Both the position numbers and the translations under genes were made by a program. DNA of 64,000 nt from Ditylenchus dipsaci (taxonomy: Eukaryota > Nematoda > Chromadorea > Rhabditida > Anguinidae). The notes beneath the pieces were generated by a model. The model saw only the letters and a list, made by a program, of their open reading frames with translations. It had not been told where the DNA came from and searched no databases. This document shows positions 54,801 to 64,000 of this stretch, piece after piece. Location: the NCBI GenBank assembly GCA_004194705.1, contig SADC01000025.1, positions 310,001 to 374,000 on the forward strand, read 5' to 3'. Numbering within the stretch: position 1 is the first letter of the stretch; every line of letters begins with the position of its first letter.

Positions 54801-57800
54801 TATATCGATTTTGATATTCGAAATCTCCGTATCGAGCTAGGAAAATATTTTAACTACCTGAGGGTATCCAAAGCACCATATAAGTATCTGTACCGGTGTT
54901 GGCAGCAAACACCAATTTTTCAAACCAAACAGCTTAAAAATTCCTATTTTGGTTACTTTAGCATAACAACAACCTATAATTCAAGTCTCCCAAGAGTTGT
55001 TAGTAAGGCATCCTGGTAGTCGTACTTATTTTATTTTAGGACCAATAAGTTCTAAAAGACCAATTAGTTCTTGGCGGACTTAAAGTAACGCCGACATATA
55101 AGCAGTATGAAAAAAAAAGAGCAACATTTCAATCTCAAAAAGTATGAGCTGGGCCATTCTATTCAGATGTAAAGACATCTTTAAAAGCATTCAAAAATTC
55201 ACGCCTTTAAAGGGGGAACTTTATATACGCATCGTCTTTTGTCGTAAGTTCTAGTCTCTCTGGGAGTGTTTTAATTCACTTTTTTAGTAAGTTTTTTGAC
55301 TATTAGGTCCGAAAATCATCGAGCAATCGATTGCAACCATTCCAGCACTGATTTGTTGTCATTAACTGACTCAATTTTGCAATTTTTGGCAAATGACCAC
55401 CGAAATTAGAGGAAACCAGCCAAAATGATGCGTACTAGGAACTGAGATTTTTTGCAACTTCAATTTACATTATTTTATACAACCATATGCTGAAAATGAC
55501 GGCAAGAAGCAGGGCATACATTTTGAGTGTAAGGTTGCAAATGAGTATGTAAATTAAAATTGGGGAAAAACGTCAGTTCCAGGATACTACCGAAAAGTAC
55601 TGGTATAGTCTAATGAGGATTTCATCGAATTGGATTTTTATATTTTAGCCCTAACTTTATACCAACTTTGCATCTGTGTGATAGCTCAAAGAAAGCCCAG
55701 AGTCTTGGCTACATTTTGACTCTAAACTTGTAAATAAAAGGAGAAAAAAAATAAGGTCTGCAGCCAGTGGTAGTCGAACCTGTGACCTAAGGCGATGCGT
55801 ATATAAGGTCCCCCTCTCTTTAATTTCATGTCTTGCATAGGCACTCCCTTTTAATGCTATTATGTAAAGCAAAATGTAGAGTACGTCCTGGATCGAGATC
55901 ATCAAATTTGCTAGGATTCACAACAACCGTTCCTCCAGATCTACTTCGTTTGAATTTTTGCTTTGAGAATTTAGGTAACCATGTGCACATATAGTCGTTT
56001 AGGTTCTAATATTTTGCAAATTACTTGGTACTCTTAAATGTTCTAATAATCCGGCCGCCTCCATAGGGTTGAAGCATAATCGAGATTTTACGGTAGATGT
56101 CTTTTTTCATGATCTTAAGTTCACTATATCGCGGTGCATTGTGCTAGAGTAAAATATTATGATATGAATTTTATTTCTAAAGTGCCTGATATAATATCTT
56201 GCTTGGCTTACGTAGAGTTGTCTGGAGCGCTCACCAGCTCTTTGTTTAAGAAAAAAGACTGTCTCTCCAGAGATCTCACGATCGACACTTCTTCTCTCAG
56301 CTCACTCTAAAATATAACTAAAGGTTGTATTTTATGAAAGAAAATGCTCGGCTCACCTGCATTTTCTGAATTTTCTCTTTGATTAACTGTCTAGACTTTT
56401 TGCCCAGTTTAAACCACAACCTTCTACGGTTTTCTTCCGCCTGTGTCTTTTTAGGATCAACAAACAGGAGTAATTTATTGACAATTTCGAGGATCATTTG
56501 GTATTGTTCAGAATTTGTGCCTTAAAACCACGGCATAATTGCATAATTTATTTATACTCAAATAAAGGCACCTACTAATTTCTAGCATGTTATGTTTGAG
56601 GGTAAAACAGTCCACTTCCTCAAATTTTCTCCTCCAAGTATTATCATTAGTCTGGTCCATCTGCAAATCTCATTTTTAAATTTTCCGATACATTTTTCTG
56701 AGTCATTTTGTGGATTGACTAAAGGGACGCCCGTCTTCTTTGTATTAATTTTTGTTTCCGATCTTTCATTACTGCCTTATACTCCCAGTTAGAGCGTCGA
56801 GAATCATTCTTTCGATCTGTTTAACCTAGTTAATACATACACTGGGAACAGCTATATCCTCCAATTTCTCCATATTGATGACGTCTGAGAAGTAGCAGAA
56901 AAAGAGCTGGCAAGAACACCGGGAAGCCACCCGTTGTAGTTGCAGAAGCTCAGGGTGAGGCGATAGCTGGTTGGCCGGGTCTGAAGATTGAATTGTTAAA
57001 CTTAGAGGTATAAATAAAAAATGTTTTTCGACCTGAAACCACTCCGCCAACTGCTTCTCCTGTGGCCGAATAGTTGTTGACTTTATCGTTGACAGATGGG
57101 TCTGATAGTGCTTTTTCCTCAATTACTTCCCGACTTAGCCATCTAAACTGTGGTTCTTCGCTTCTTGTAGAGTTTTCTCCAATCACTAGAGGTGCAAAAT
57201 ACTAAAATTGGTTGATGGGTTGGATTACAAACTAAACCATTGAAAAAATCTACCTGCATCCCAGAAAGGGTCTAAAGTAGAAAAAATCGTATTATTATCA
57301 ATAATAGTCGAGAAAAACCAACTGATGTCCAAGATCTCTTCAAAAGCAATTGCGCATTTCTCCAAATTGGGTGATGAAATTTTTGAGTAACACTAGCTCT
57401 GGCTGCTCTAAAATTTTCAGACTAAATAGTTTGACATTATAAAAAATCCACAGAGGGAAGTAAGGTGATCTTTTGCAATTTTTCGAGTGTCGTTTTTCCA
57501 GTTGTTTTGTCCGTCTTGCGGCCAAATACAATGTTTAGCGCGGCAAAGTCAGACGAGAAAAACTCTTTGACTTTCGAATTTTCAATTTCTCATTCAAACT
57601 TCCAAATATAAACATTCCTTTGAGTCCGACACCCGTTAAGTCCGATCAAGCCCGATACCGATGCTTTTGGTTGATTATGATGCATGAAGCTGTCACTATG
57701 TTGTACACAGCAACGTGTCGAATCTTAAAGGTTGTCACTCCATATAGTCAAATTTTATCGTGGTTTGACTGTACAGGTTGTTTCAAGAAATTCGCTGTTT

Positions 57801-60800
57801 TTGAAACGGCCATAACTTTTTTCCTTGAGCGATTTTCGCAATTTTTTTTGTTCTAAGCTATTTATCGGGTAATCCTTTTTCTTGGGCAAATATACTTTTT
57901 TCTGGTCAAATTTACTCTTTTTGGGCAAATTTTTCTTTTGACATCATCTTTGCGAAATGTAGCACAAAAATGTGAAAGTGTGAACAAAATTATTTTTCCA
58001 ACTTACTTCATACTTTTACCTTTTTGTGCTACTTTTTGCAAAGATGATGCAGCAACTGATACCTTATTAGAAACTAGAGTCTCAGGGCTACATGATGGTT
58101 TTATCACTTTTGAAAAAAGATGACAAAATTTGATAAAATCAGTCAAAAGAAAAATGTGCCCTAAAAAGAGTAAAATTGCTCCAAAAAAAGTATACTTGCC
58201 CCAAGAAAAAGGATTACCCCAATTTTTCTCGTCGACAATATTTTTTTGGTATATATATGAAAAAGGACAATACTTTTTCTCCGACTAAAACACTTTTTTC
58301 TCCGACTAAAATATTTTTTTTTCCGACTAATTTCATTTCCGACTAAAATACTTTTTTCTCCGACTAAAATACTTTTTTTTCCGACTAATTTTCTTTTTTC
58401 TCCGACTAATTTTAATTCTCGACACGAAATCAACCATTTTTAAAAAATTTTGTGTGAAATTCAAGGGTGGGCAAAGACCAGATGGCTGGAGACCCACTCC
58501 GGAATGGCCAAAAGGCCAAAATTTTTGGTTTTCTGCGGGTTTACTAAAGGGGAGTAAACTTTTTGAGAAAAATCGATTGAGCGGATCAGATTTCGGGTCC
58601 GGTGGGCTTAATCGCTCAGAATTCCAGGTTTATGGTGGTTTCGAGTGGTTCAGGGTGGAGTTGTGGGCGATTAAGCCGATCGGACCCGAAATCTGATCCG
58701 CTCAATCGATTTTTCTCAAAAAGTTTACTCCCCTTTAGTAAACCCCCAAAAAACCAACTTTCAGGGGCTTCTGGCCATTCCGGAGTGGGTCTCCAGCCAT
58801 CTGGTCTTTGCCCACCCTTGAATTTCACACAAAATTTTTTAAAAATGGTTGATTTCGTGTCGAGAATTAAAATTAGTCGGAGAAAACGAAAATTAGTCGG
58901 AAAAAAAAGTATTTTAGTCGGAGAAAAAAGTGTTTTAGTCGGAAATGAAATTAGTCGGAAAAAAAATATTTTAGTCGGAAAAAAAAGTGTTTTAGTCGGA
59001 GAAAAAAGTATTGTCCTATGAAAACACTATTTTCGCTTGGTCATCCCTGTGGTTTGAGCCCTGGCCTGTGGATGGCCTCTGGATGACCAAGGCCTAAACC
59101 GCAAAAACCCCATTTATACTCCCGCGGGACACGGGACAATTTTTCAAACACGTTTTTGTCTCTATCTCGGCTCCCAGCTAGCATTTTTCACTGCTTTTAA
59201 AAGATCCTTAAAGGAACAGACCATGCTCTACAACATATGGATAACAGATTTGCCATGATCAGTATCGAAAACGGTTTTAAAGCTGTCCCGCAGGTTAATG
59301 TCCCGTGGGACAAATCCCTAAATTTGTACCGCGGGACATTGACCTGCGGGACAGCTTTAAAACCGTTTTCGATACTGATCATGGCAAATCTGTTATCCAT
59401 ATGTTGTAGAGCATGGTCTGTTCCTTTGAGGATCTATCAAAAGTAGTGAAAAATGATGGCCGGGAGCCGAGATAGAGACAAAAACGTGTTTGAAAAATTG
59501 TCCCGTGTCCCGCGGGAGTATGAATGGGCAACTGCAACTAACAGGGGCTAAAGGGGACCAAGCAAAAATTGTGTTATTCACATCATACACTAAAAAAATA
59601 TTGTGGGCGAGAAAAATCGACTGGCGAAAACAGAATTTCGAAAATGGCTCGAGGAAAAAAATTATGGCCCTTTTAAAAACCGGCGAATTTCTTGAAGCAC
59701 CCTGTATTTAGGAAAACAAATTACGTGACGAGAATGAAGCCAGCCTTTCCAGCACCCTTCATCACCAATTGACTGTTGAGCAGGTCAACTGCAACTAACT
59801 TATTTAAAATCGGAAAAGGGGATTGGACTTGCTCTGCCAGTTGATCAGTCTGACGTCATCAGTTGAATTGCATAGGGCAACTCCATGAAGAGAATCTGAA
59901 GAAAATATCTTTGGACGAACGACTATCAGTTCGTGGTACTTTTGATTCGTGGTAATCGATTCGTGGCACTATCGATTCGTGGCTATCGATTCGTGGTACT
60001 ATCGATTCGTGGTACTTTTCATTTGTGACTGTTTAAAATACTTTTCGACCCTGAAAAGGCTCCTTTTCTCCTGGAAATCTCTCTTTGGCACTAGGTCTAT
60101 TCGTCCACCGGCAATTCTTTGATAGTCAATTCGTTTACAATTTTTATGATCCCTTAAGAAACAAATAAAAAATTCTTTGTAAAGACTAAAATTCAGAATC
60201 TCAATACCCTGGGTATCTACCTACCACAAAGTGGTCGACCAGAAATGTGTGGAATCATTCGCATGGTGCTTTGTATCAGATCTGTTTGCATCATAATTAC
60301 TTCTTTTGCATCAGATATACTCTTTCCAACCTCAAAACACCCAAAACATTCCAAACTTTTCAAAATAGTCCTGAAAATCCCAAACCTCTCTGATCAACGG
60401 TTGATTGATTGATCAGCCTCAGCCGGTATTTATGGCACCAGTGACCCTTACTTTAATTTTACTCACCTCGTGGTAAAGGTTCGACTTGCAGCATCCTTTA
60501 TTGGAACAATGTCGAGAGATTCCGAACGGTGCTCGCGATGGCCAACGATTCCAAGAAAAATCAAGGGGAATAAAACCGCCATCCGATACAAAAAGATGTT
60601 AATCTGATGCACTTCAATAACCTTGAAAATGAGCCTTTTCAGGGTCGAAAAGCATTTTAACCAGTCACAAATGAAAAGTACCACGAATCGATACTGCCAC
60701 GAATCGATTACCACGAATCAAAAGTACCACGAACTGATACTTTACCCTTTGGACATAATTTATGTGCAAGCATATTAATTGAGCTCTCCCACTATATTTT

Positions 60801-62363
60801 GCCTTAGATAACTCCTCAATCTATCTTAAAGTTGTTTTGGAAAATGTAAAAATATGGGTACATATTTTTCTTGAAATTCTTTCTAAGCAATAGCTGTATT
60901 TAGCTGTTTTTATAAAAAAATCTGTTTACCTGCGGGATGGTCAACCGTCTGAATTTGAAATGAATAAAAAGTATGATTGAATTTTTCTGAAAATATACCT
61001 CCTCACTGTAAGCGACTAGATTAGTCTCAGCCTCATCCACCAACTTCATCAACATTTCTTCACAGTTGTCAAGACTGCTAGGAGAGTGGTGCAGTGGAAT
61101 ACTGTGCTGCTTTCCCACGTCTATTTTGCTGCCAAATTTTTGGGTGGTGGATGATCTGAAAATTATTTTGACTTCAGACTGAATCTTTGGATTTCGGCTC
61201 TTTTAAAGGAAGGGTAAAGCTGTTTAGGTTTGAAAAGTCGGCCTCGGTGACGCGGAAAATTCGTCTTCTGCGACTTTTTAGCGCAGATTCTGAATCAGCG
61301 ACCTCGATAACCCTTAAACATTGGTCAAAAAAGCCTAAATAAATTGCGTGCCACCAGGTGGGGTCAAACCAGCGCTCTATTTTGGGCCATTAAAGTTTTA
61401 TGATAAAACACAAACGTTTATCCGCTGCGCCACTGAGGCCGAATTTTCAAACCGAAACAGCTTTTCCGGCACAGGGGTGATTCGCTGTCACGGTATACGC
61501 CGTTGACTATATTCGCCGTCGCCTAAATGTGACGTTGAGAAATTTGCTATTTGCTTATTCACGTTAATGATTCAAATATTCCTTCCAAATCATGATGATT
61601 TCGACTTGACTAATCTGACGGCTAATGCAGTCAACGGCAAATTAAGCTGACGGCGAGTTTAGTCAACGGGGTATACCGTGACGGCGAATCAGCCTTGTCC
61701 CGCTTTTCCCCTTCCTTTTCCCTAATATTGTTGAATAACAGTTTATTGACAATTTGTTCAAAAATAAATTAGTTGGCATTTATTTTGCCGGAAACTAACC
61801 TTATAGGACTTTTCTCAGTACCACCTCCAATAACTGATGATCGACGCCCTGGATTTGGCTGAATTTGGAGCGAGTTAGATGGCTTGCTGTTAAACACCGG
61901 TTTGGTTGCTGATGCACTCCCGTAGTTAAACTGGAAAAATATATTGTTAAAAGGAAATTTTCATGCCCTGCAGTGGGATGACATATTATTTAAATGCGTA
62001 GACACCCATTATACCGTGGAAGTCAAAAATAGAAAAAAACATTCCTCTATGAACAATTTGAAAAAATCCAAACTATTTAGATGGAAATATTATGAAATTT
62101 TAGTGCCTGGTTATATGTGCGCCATGCCACTTATAGGTATGAGTAAGTCCTATACAGTGGGTAATAAAATCCACATCTACCTGGAACATTTTCATGGCCT
62201 CATTGTCCAAAACTTTGCGTAGTATATGCGCTCTTTGAACCCCTTCTGCAATCACCAAGCAAATATCTCGGTTTTCTGTCGTCCAGCTGGCCTTCAAGTC
62301 ATGTACAGTTAGCCGGTGCACAGCCGAAGTGGTAGTTTCTTGGGCTTGGGAATGAGAATCCTT
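39804..62363 (-). CDS. BLTP2: BLTP2 / hobbit (KIAA0100) C-terminal part, 24 exons, 5' end beyond window
   Basis: A bridge-like lipid transfer protein acting at ER-plasma membrane contacts. Exons, 5' to 3': 62363-62181, 61930-61800, 61155-60999, 60948-60930, 59895-59833, 59788-59725, 57407-57323, 57271-57254, 57201-57033, 56980-56841, 56660-56576, 56520-56357, 56306-56212, 50905-50828, 50778-50581, 50520-50424, 42052-41933, 41876-41748, 41682-41498, 40299-40253, 40198-40150, 40096-40046, 39998-39894, 39839-39804. Conserved segments: [137 protein letters not shown] and a basic C-terminus. All phases join; total 2468 nt, one base short, lost near 41517. The 59789-59832 intron is GC-AG. Identity rests on remembered human KIAA0100. 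Confidence 0.92.
40497..41383. mobile_element. CAGTATATGTC-ended foldback carrying a GCGCATCTC core
   Basis: CAGTATATGTCATAGCCGG and its complement form the ends, flanked by TA (40495-40496 and 41384-41385). The arms hold GGTTTTGGTCATTTT-type sequence, and the centre (40870-41130) is the GCGCATCTC/CCCCTGCGCCCC hairpin shared with 5.2-5.9 kb. It lies in the 1.2 kb BLTP2 intron between 41498 and 40299. Confidence 0.75.
43274..43748. mobile_element. GGCTCTACCCCG-ended foldback, innermost of the nest
   Basis: GGCTCTACCCCGTTAGCGCC and its complement form the ends, with TGAAATAA / TGAAATTA on either side (7 of 8 identical). The arms are complementary (TTGAGTATTAACTT, GACCATATCTGCAAAATT). Non-coding. 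Confidence 0.8.
43757..43935 (-). pseudogene. hAT transposase dimerisation domain (hATC) remnant
   Basis: Minus strand: [50 protein letters not shown], which is the hATC signature ([15 protein letters not shown], RRSxLxPE, LxFLNxNL). The rest of the transposase is gone. It identifies the enclosing 8-bp-TSD element as hAT. Confidence 0.85.
44725..45690. mobile_element. GCGCATCTC-family foldback, copy with rearranged left arm
   Basis: CGCTACTGGAATACTCC at 44730 faces GGATATATTCCAGTAGC near 44923. Then GAGATGCGCGCACGCACTTA, CCTTGGTCCCCAAGG and TTAGTTCCCTTGCCTTCCCA follow in family order. The right shoulder is interrupted by the two hAT-like elements that follow. Confidence 0.6.
45700..45878. 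mobile_element. hAT-like MITE with GGGAATATTCCC arrays, 8-bp TSD
   Basis: TAGGGTTGTACAA and TTCTACAACTCTA form the ends, flanked by CTAAAAAC (45692-45699 and 45879-45886). The interior is repeated GGGAATATTCCCGGGAA. The uninterrupted target is at 8010-8017. Confidence 0.9.
45894..46280. mobile_element. hAT-like MITE with GCGCCGGCGC arrays, 8-bp TSD
   Basis: CATACTTGCACGC and GCGTGCAGGTATG form the ends, flanked by CCCATGAT (45886-45893 and 46281-46288). GC-rich GCGCCGGCGCCGG blocks lie at both ends (45925-46025, 46185-46275). It is inserted 7 bases from the preceding element; the empty target is 8017-8024. Confidence 0.9.
46300..47640. mobile_element. Foldback element interrupted by an array-ended element
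   Basis: GACAACAGATTCGTGTTCAG (46411) faces CTGAACACGAATCTGTTGTC near 47460, with further complementarity outward (CAAACTGAAAATTCT). Inside sits 46510-47305. Confidence 0.65.
46504..47310. mobile_element. Array-ended element, TTTGGTAAA units
   Basis: GGCTGTACCGAGAAAGG at the left and its near-complement at the right bound arrays of CACATTTGGTAAAA (46530-46670) and TTTTACCAAATGTGCC (47130-47290). A partial AAGTGGTCGTCCACTTGG MITE (46745-46895) lies in the core. Target duplication is unclear. Confidence 0.75.
47640..48240. mobile_element. GCGCATCTC-family foldback, degraded copy
   Basis: It includes GTGAGTGCGCGCATCTC, CTCCCTTCGGGGGAGCAGG and ATACCAGAGTTTCTTTATG in family order (47870-47990). 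The right-hand GCGCATCTC block is deleted. Confidence 0.6.
48245..48510. mobile_element. Foldback MITE, GGTCACCTGTTT arms
   Basis: AAGGGACATGGTCACCTG faces GGTGACCAAGCCCCTTT. Inner arms GCTTGGTTTCTAACAAA / TTTGTTAGAAACCAAGT meet at the centre. Confidence 0.65.
48700..50240. mobile_element. GCGCATCTC-family foldback split by a hAT-like MITE
   Basis: Arms TTTCCAAACACCCTATATCG (48761) and CGATATAATGTGTTTGGAAA (50157), plus facing poly-C (48731) and poly-G (50200) runs. The core's GTAAGTGAG|TGCGCGCATC junction is interrupted exactly by 48975-49830. Confidence 0.75.
48975..49830. mobile_element. hAT-like MITE with GACGAGGACGAAGTACGAG arrays, 8-bp TSD
   Basis: CAGTGTTGGAAACTCGTCC and the CTCAACACTG end are flanked by TAAGTGAG (48967-48974 and 49831-49838). 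Arrays of ACGAGGACGAAGTACGA lie in both orientations near the ends (48987-49130, 49660-49800). The AT-rich middle is without genes. Confidence 0.9.
50940..51283. mobile_element. hAT-like MITE with GGCACCGGCACC arrays, 8-bp TSD
   Basis: CAGTGTTGTAAAT and the TCACAACACTG end are flanked by CTAGTAAC / ATAGTAAC (7 of 8). The interior repeats GGCACCGGCACCAGCTCAC and its complement. It sits 34 bases upstream of the BLTP2 exon at 50905-50828. Confidence 0.85.
51425..51850. mobile_element. Diverged pogo-type MITE
   Basis: CAGTCGAACCTTTTGTAACA faces TTATATAAAGGTTC. Arms share CGGAAGTTCG and CCAAATATCGCAAGGATTCC with the MITE at 8226-8670. It ends ~90 bases 5' of the Y-box start codon and may overlap its promoter. 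Confidence 0.6.
51940..53099 (+). CDS. Y-box (cold-shock domain) RNA-binding protein, nested in a BLTP2 intron
   Basis: Exons: 51940-52002, 52048-52426, 52478-52791, 52841-52949, 52993-53099. A Lys/Ala-rich ~110-residue N-terminus precedes a cold-shock domain: [20 protein letters not shown] (RNP1 GFGFI), [10 protein letters not shown] (RNP2), [20 protein letters not shown] and [11 protein letters not shown] basic region ([16 protein letters not shown]) and a low-complexity Ser/Asp then Lys/Gln tail follow. Y-box proteins bind mRNA and control translation and stability in the cytoplasm. Intron 1 (45 nt) is itself open in frame, so retention would add 15 residues. WYS replaces the usual WFN of RNP1-flanking animal CSDs. 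It lies wholly inside the 5.3 kb BLTP2 intron, antisense. Confidence 0.9.
53357..54700. mobile_element. Array-ended element, CCCCTCAAAGTTCGTTT units
   Basis: Left array (53450-53605): about ten CCCCTCAAAGTKCGTTT units. Right array (54470-54655): the complement, GAGGGGAAACGAACTTT. Outer ends carry ACGTTTGGCCCC / GGACGTTTGGC. The core contains the MITE at 53852-54165 and tRNA-like fragments. Long frames on both strands are array-derived. Confidence 0.75.
53852..54165. mobile_element. AAGTGGTCGTCCACTTGG foldback MITE, copy 2
   Basis: It begins CCAAGTGGTCGTCCACTTGG and ends CCAAGTGGAAGACCACTTGG. Inverted GCACACTGAAGATGGTTTGA / CAAACCATCTTCAGCATGC and long TTTCTTGAGTTATAGT arms lie inside. Confidence 0.75.
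54700..55080. other. Spacer, nothing recognised
   Basis: AT-rich intronic sequence of BLTP2 without visible repeats or exons. Confidence 0.3.
55080..55850. repeat. Repeat family with tRNA-like box, copy B
   Basis: Inverted relative to 35850-36490, sharing CGAGCAATCGATTGCAACCA, CATATGCTGAAAATGACGGC and CTACCGAAAAGTACT-type blocks. The minus strand at 55770-55790 has CAGGTTCGACTACCAC, a B-box match, after ATATACGCATCGCC, as in copy A. Confidence 0.5.
57774..59704. mobile_element. CAGG-ended element with TA TSD in a BLTP2 intron
   Basis: CAGGTTGTTTCAAGAAATTC and its near-complement (GAATTTCTTGAAGCACCCTG) form the ends, flanked by TA (57772-57773, 59705-59706). The arms hold CGGCCATAACTTTTTTCC. 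It encloses 58265-59016 and a second palindrome at 59120-59530 (CGGGACAATTTTTCAAACAC). It ends 21 bases from BLTP2 exon 59788-59725. Confidence 0.75.
58265..59016. mobile_element. Array-ended element, TCCGACTAAAA units, 9-bp TSD
   Basis: GGACAATACTTTTTCTCCG and its complement form the ends, flanked by TATGAAAAA / TATGAAAAC (8 of 9). Arrays of TTTTCTCCGACTAAAATAC lie at 58275-58415 and inverted at 58870-59010. The centre is the GTGTGAAATTCAAGGGTGGG palindrome. Confidence 0.85.
59917..60746. mobile_element. Array-ended element, GATTCGTGGTAC units, 8-bp TSD
   Basis: Flanked by CTTTGGAC (59909-59916 and 60747-60754). Inverted ends TATCAGTTCGTGGTACTTTT continue as ATCGATTCGTGG arrays on both sides. 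Inner arms TTCGACCCTGAAAAGGCTCC. The core has a minus-strand frame (60600-60463, [20 protein letters not shown]) I cannot assign. It starts 22 bases from BLTP2 exon 59895-59833. Confidence 0.8.
61220..61470. repeat. Palindromic tRNA-like repeat
   Basis: The minus strand from ~61442 reads GGCCTCAGTGGCGCAGCGG (A box) and ends GGTTTGACCCCACCTGG (B box, ~61353-61370). The plus-strand half (GTCGGCCTCGGTGACGCGG, 61238-61256) is a degraded facing copy. Outer arms AAAGCTGTTTAGGTTTGAAA face TTTCAAACCGAAACAGCTTT. Same plan as 33640-34000. Confidence 0.55.
61475..61694. mobile_element. MITE with GGCTGATTCGCCGTCACGG ends
   Basis: GGTGATTCGCTGTCACGGTA faces TACCGTGACGGCGAATCAGC, with inner GCCGTTGACT/AGTCAACGG pairs. 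It is in the 644-nt BLTP2 intron next to the tRNA-like palindrome. Confidence 0.7.
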
Positions 62364-62990
<627 letters not shown>

Positions 62991-63014
62991 GCACTTTGCA
63001 CCCTAGGTTTTGCG

Positions 63015-63457
63015 GAACTCTTTCGGAATGGTCATCCCCTACTTTTTTCGAATTTTTACACAGCCAAACTTCTTCATCCACAAGAACTCCAGAATGAATT
63101 GCTGGAAAAGTTCGCCTCTTTGCGTCCCATAGCGAGCCCGGTTTGCATGTTTGAACTTCTGCCACGTGCTTTCGATTGTCTTTGCGGGTAATTTTACAAA
63201 AAAAAATTCGGCCAAGGTTAAGAACAAGCACCCCACTCGAGTAAAGAACAAGCACCCAAAAAAATCAATAGGGGGACCAAGGCAAAAAAAAAAGATGCCT
63301 TGGTCCCCCTGTTGATTGTTTTTATTTTTTAAATTTTTTTGCCTTGGTCCCCCTATTGATTTTTTTGGGGTGCTTGTTCGTTACCTGTGCCAAAAATTCG
63401 AAAAAAAACAAAAAAAAAAATTCGAAAAAAGTAGGGGATGACCATTCCGAAGGAGTA
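63015..63457. mobile_element. Foldback MITE, GGAATGGTCATCCCC arms
   Basis: CTTTCGGAATGGTCATCCCC faces GGGGATGACCATTCCGAAGG. A GGGGGACCAAGGC/GCCTTGGTCCCCC pair and GAACAAGCACCC blocks form inner arms. The frames here are palindrome-derived. Confidence 0.7.
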
Positions 63458-63700
63458 CTGGTTTTGCTCTGAGTTATCGGTAATGTGGACTTGCGAGACT
63501 GTTATATCAATGCTTATTTTTAACAGAGGTACCAAGTTCGCCTAAAAAATTATGATTTTCCTAATTTAACAATTGGGAATCTGATTTTGTTTAGTGGTGG
63601 ACCTGACCAGACCGAAACTGTTTTCAGAGCAGTGGAGTGACTAAACTGAGCTAGGAACCAGTAAGTGTACACCAGTGGCCGCGTACGGCTTTTCTACAGG

Positions 63701-63775
63701 CCTGGGAAAAAGTGCGATCCCACGATATCCTCCTTGCAAGTCGACGCTCTAACCAATTGAGCTATCGGGTCGCCC
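63701..63775 (-). tRNA. tRNA-like sequence with good D arm, probably a pseudogene
   Basis: The minus strand reads GGCGACCCGATAGCTCAATT then GGTTAGAGCG, a near-perfect A box/D arm, with a TTGCAA loop that would give anticodon TGC. The anticodon stem does not pair and the T arm (GTGGGATCGCAC) lacks the GTTCGA core. Inverted AGGCCTGGG flanks suggest a repeat-borne copy. Confidence 0.45.
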
Positions 63776-64000
63776 CAGGCCTGCTATCTGCCTCCCTTAC
63801 AGACCTCAAAAACCTTGAATCTGCATTAGAGCTGCTCTTTTTCACAGATTTTAATATACTCACTTGAAAATCACTTATCGTATTTATTCTAACAGCTCCA
63901 CATGTCAAGTTATTTTTCAATCACCCGAAAATCTAATAAGTTTAGGGTCGATCTTGAGATTTCTGGGTGAAAATTTGAAATCTAAAGAGCGAAGTCGGAA

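Noticed and set aside
59197..59446. Near-identical frames on both strands
   Set aside because: A perfect palindrome yields the same peptide from both strands; no gene.

Overview
The window is eukaryotic, from a small-intron invertebrate animal. The evidence is spliced genes with introns mostly of 44-60 nt, a Cys-loop neurotransmitter receptor, a BTB-kelch protein, a Y-box protein and a BLTP2/hobbit bridge-like lipid transfer protein. AT-rich composition and tiny introns fit a nematode or a similar compact-intron ecdysozoan, but nothing here fixes the phylum. All gene models were spliced by hand.

About four fifths of the DNA is transposon-derived, much of it foldback elements and MITEs nested in each other. 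1-1052 is a decayed Helitron. 1210-5145 is a Mutator-like element (MULE) with a transposase and an Ulp1-type cysteine protease, bounded by inverted arrays of a short tandem unit. 5.2-11.3 kb is foldback elements. 11.3-13.2 kb is an inverted-repeat segment holding a ribosomal protein P1 copy. 13.3-16.8 kb (minus) is a nicotinic acetylcholine receptor alpha-type gene, with TE insertions in its 2.1 kb intron and a pogo element upstream. 17.6-28.9 kb is nested foldbacks, one carrying a decayed eS1/RPS3A gene. 28.9-31.7 kb (plus) is a 12-exon BTB-BACK-kelch gene. 32.5-32.9 kb (minus) is the 3' end of an unrecognised gene. 33-39.7 kb is repeats, including palindromic tRNA-like units and a decayed BED/hAT transposase.

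From 39.8 to at least 62.4 kb (minus) runs the C-terminal ~820 residues of BLTP2/hobbit in 24 exons; its 5' part lies beyond the right edge. Its exons are intact in frame except for one missing base. Its introns of 8.4, 5.3, 2.3, 1.2 and 1.0 kb hold most of the right-hand elements, and the 5.3 kb intron holds a complete Y-box gene on the opposite strand.

The strongest unusual signal is architectural. Many unrelated elements share one plan: short terminal inverted repeats, then oppositely oriented arrays of a family-specific 10-25 bp unit, then a variable core. Some have 8-bp target duplications (hAT-like), others 9-10 bp (Mutator-like). Cores include a transposase plus Ulp1 gene, ribosomal protein gene fragments, or other elements. 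Several insertions can be read exactly because an uninterrupted copy of the target lies elsewhere in the window.
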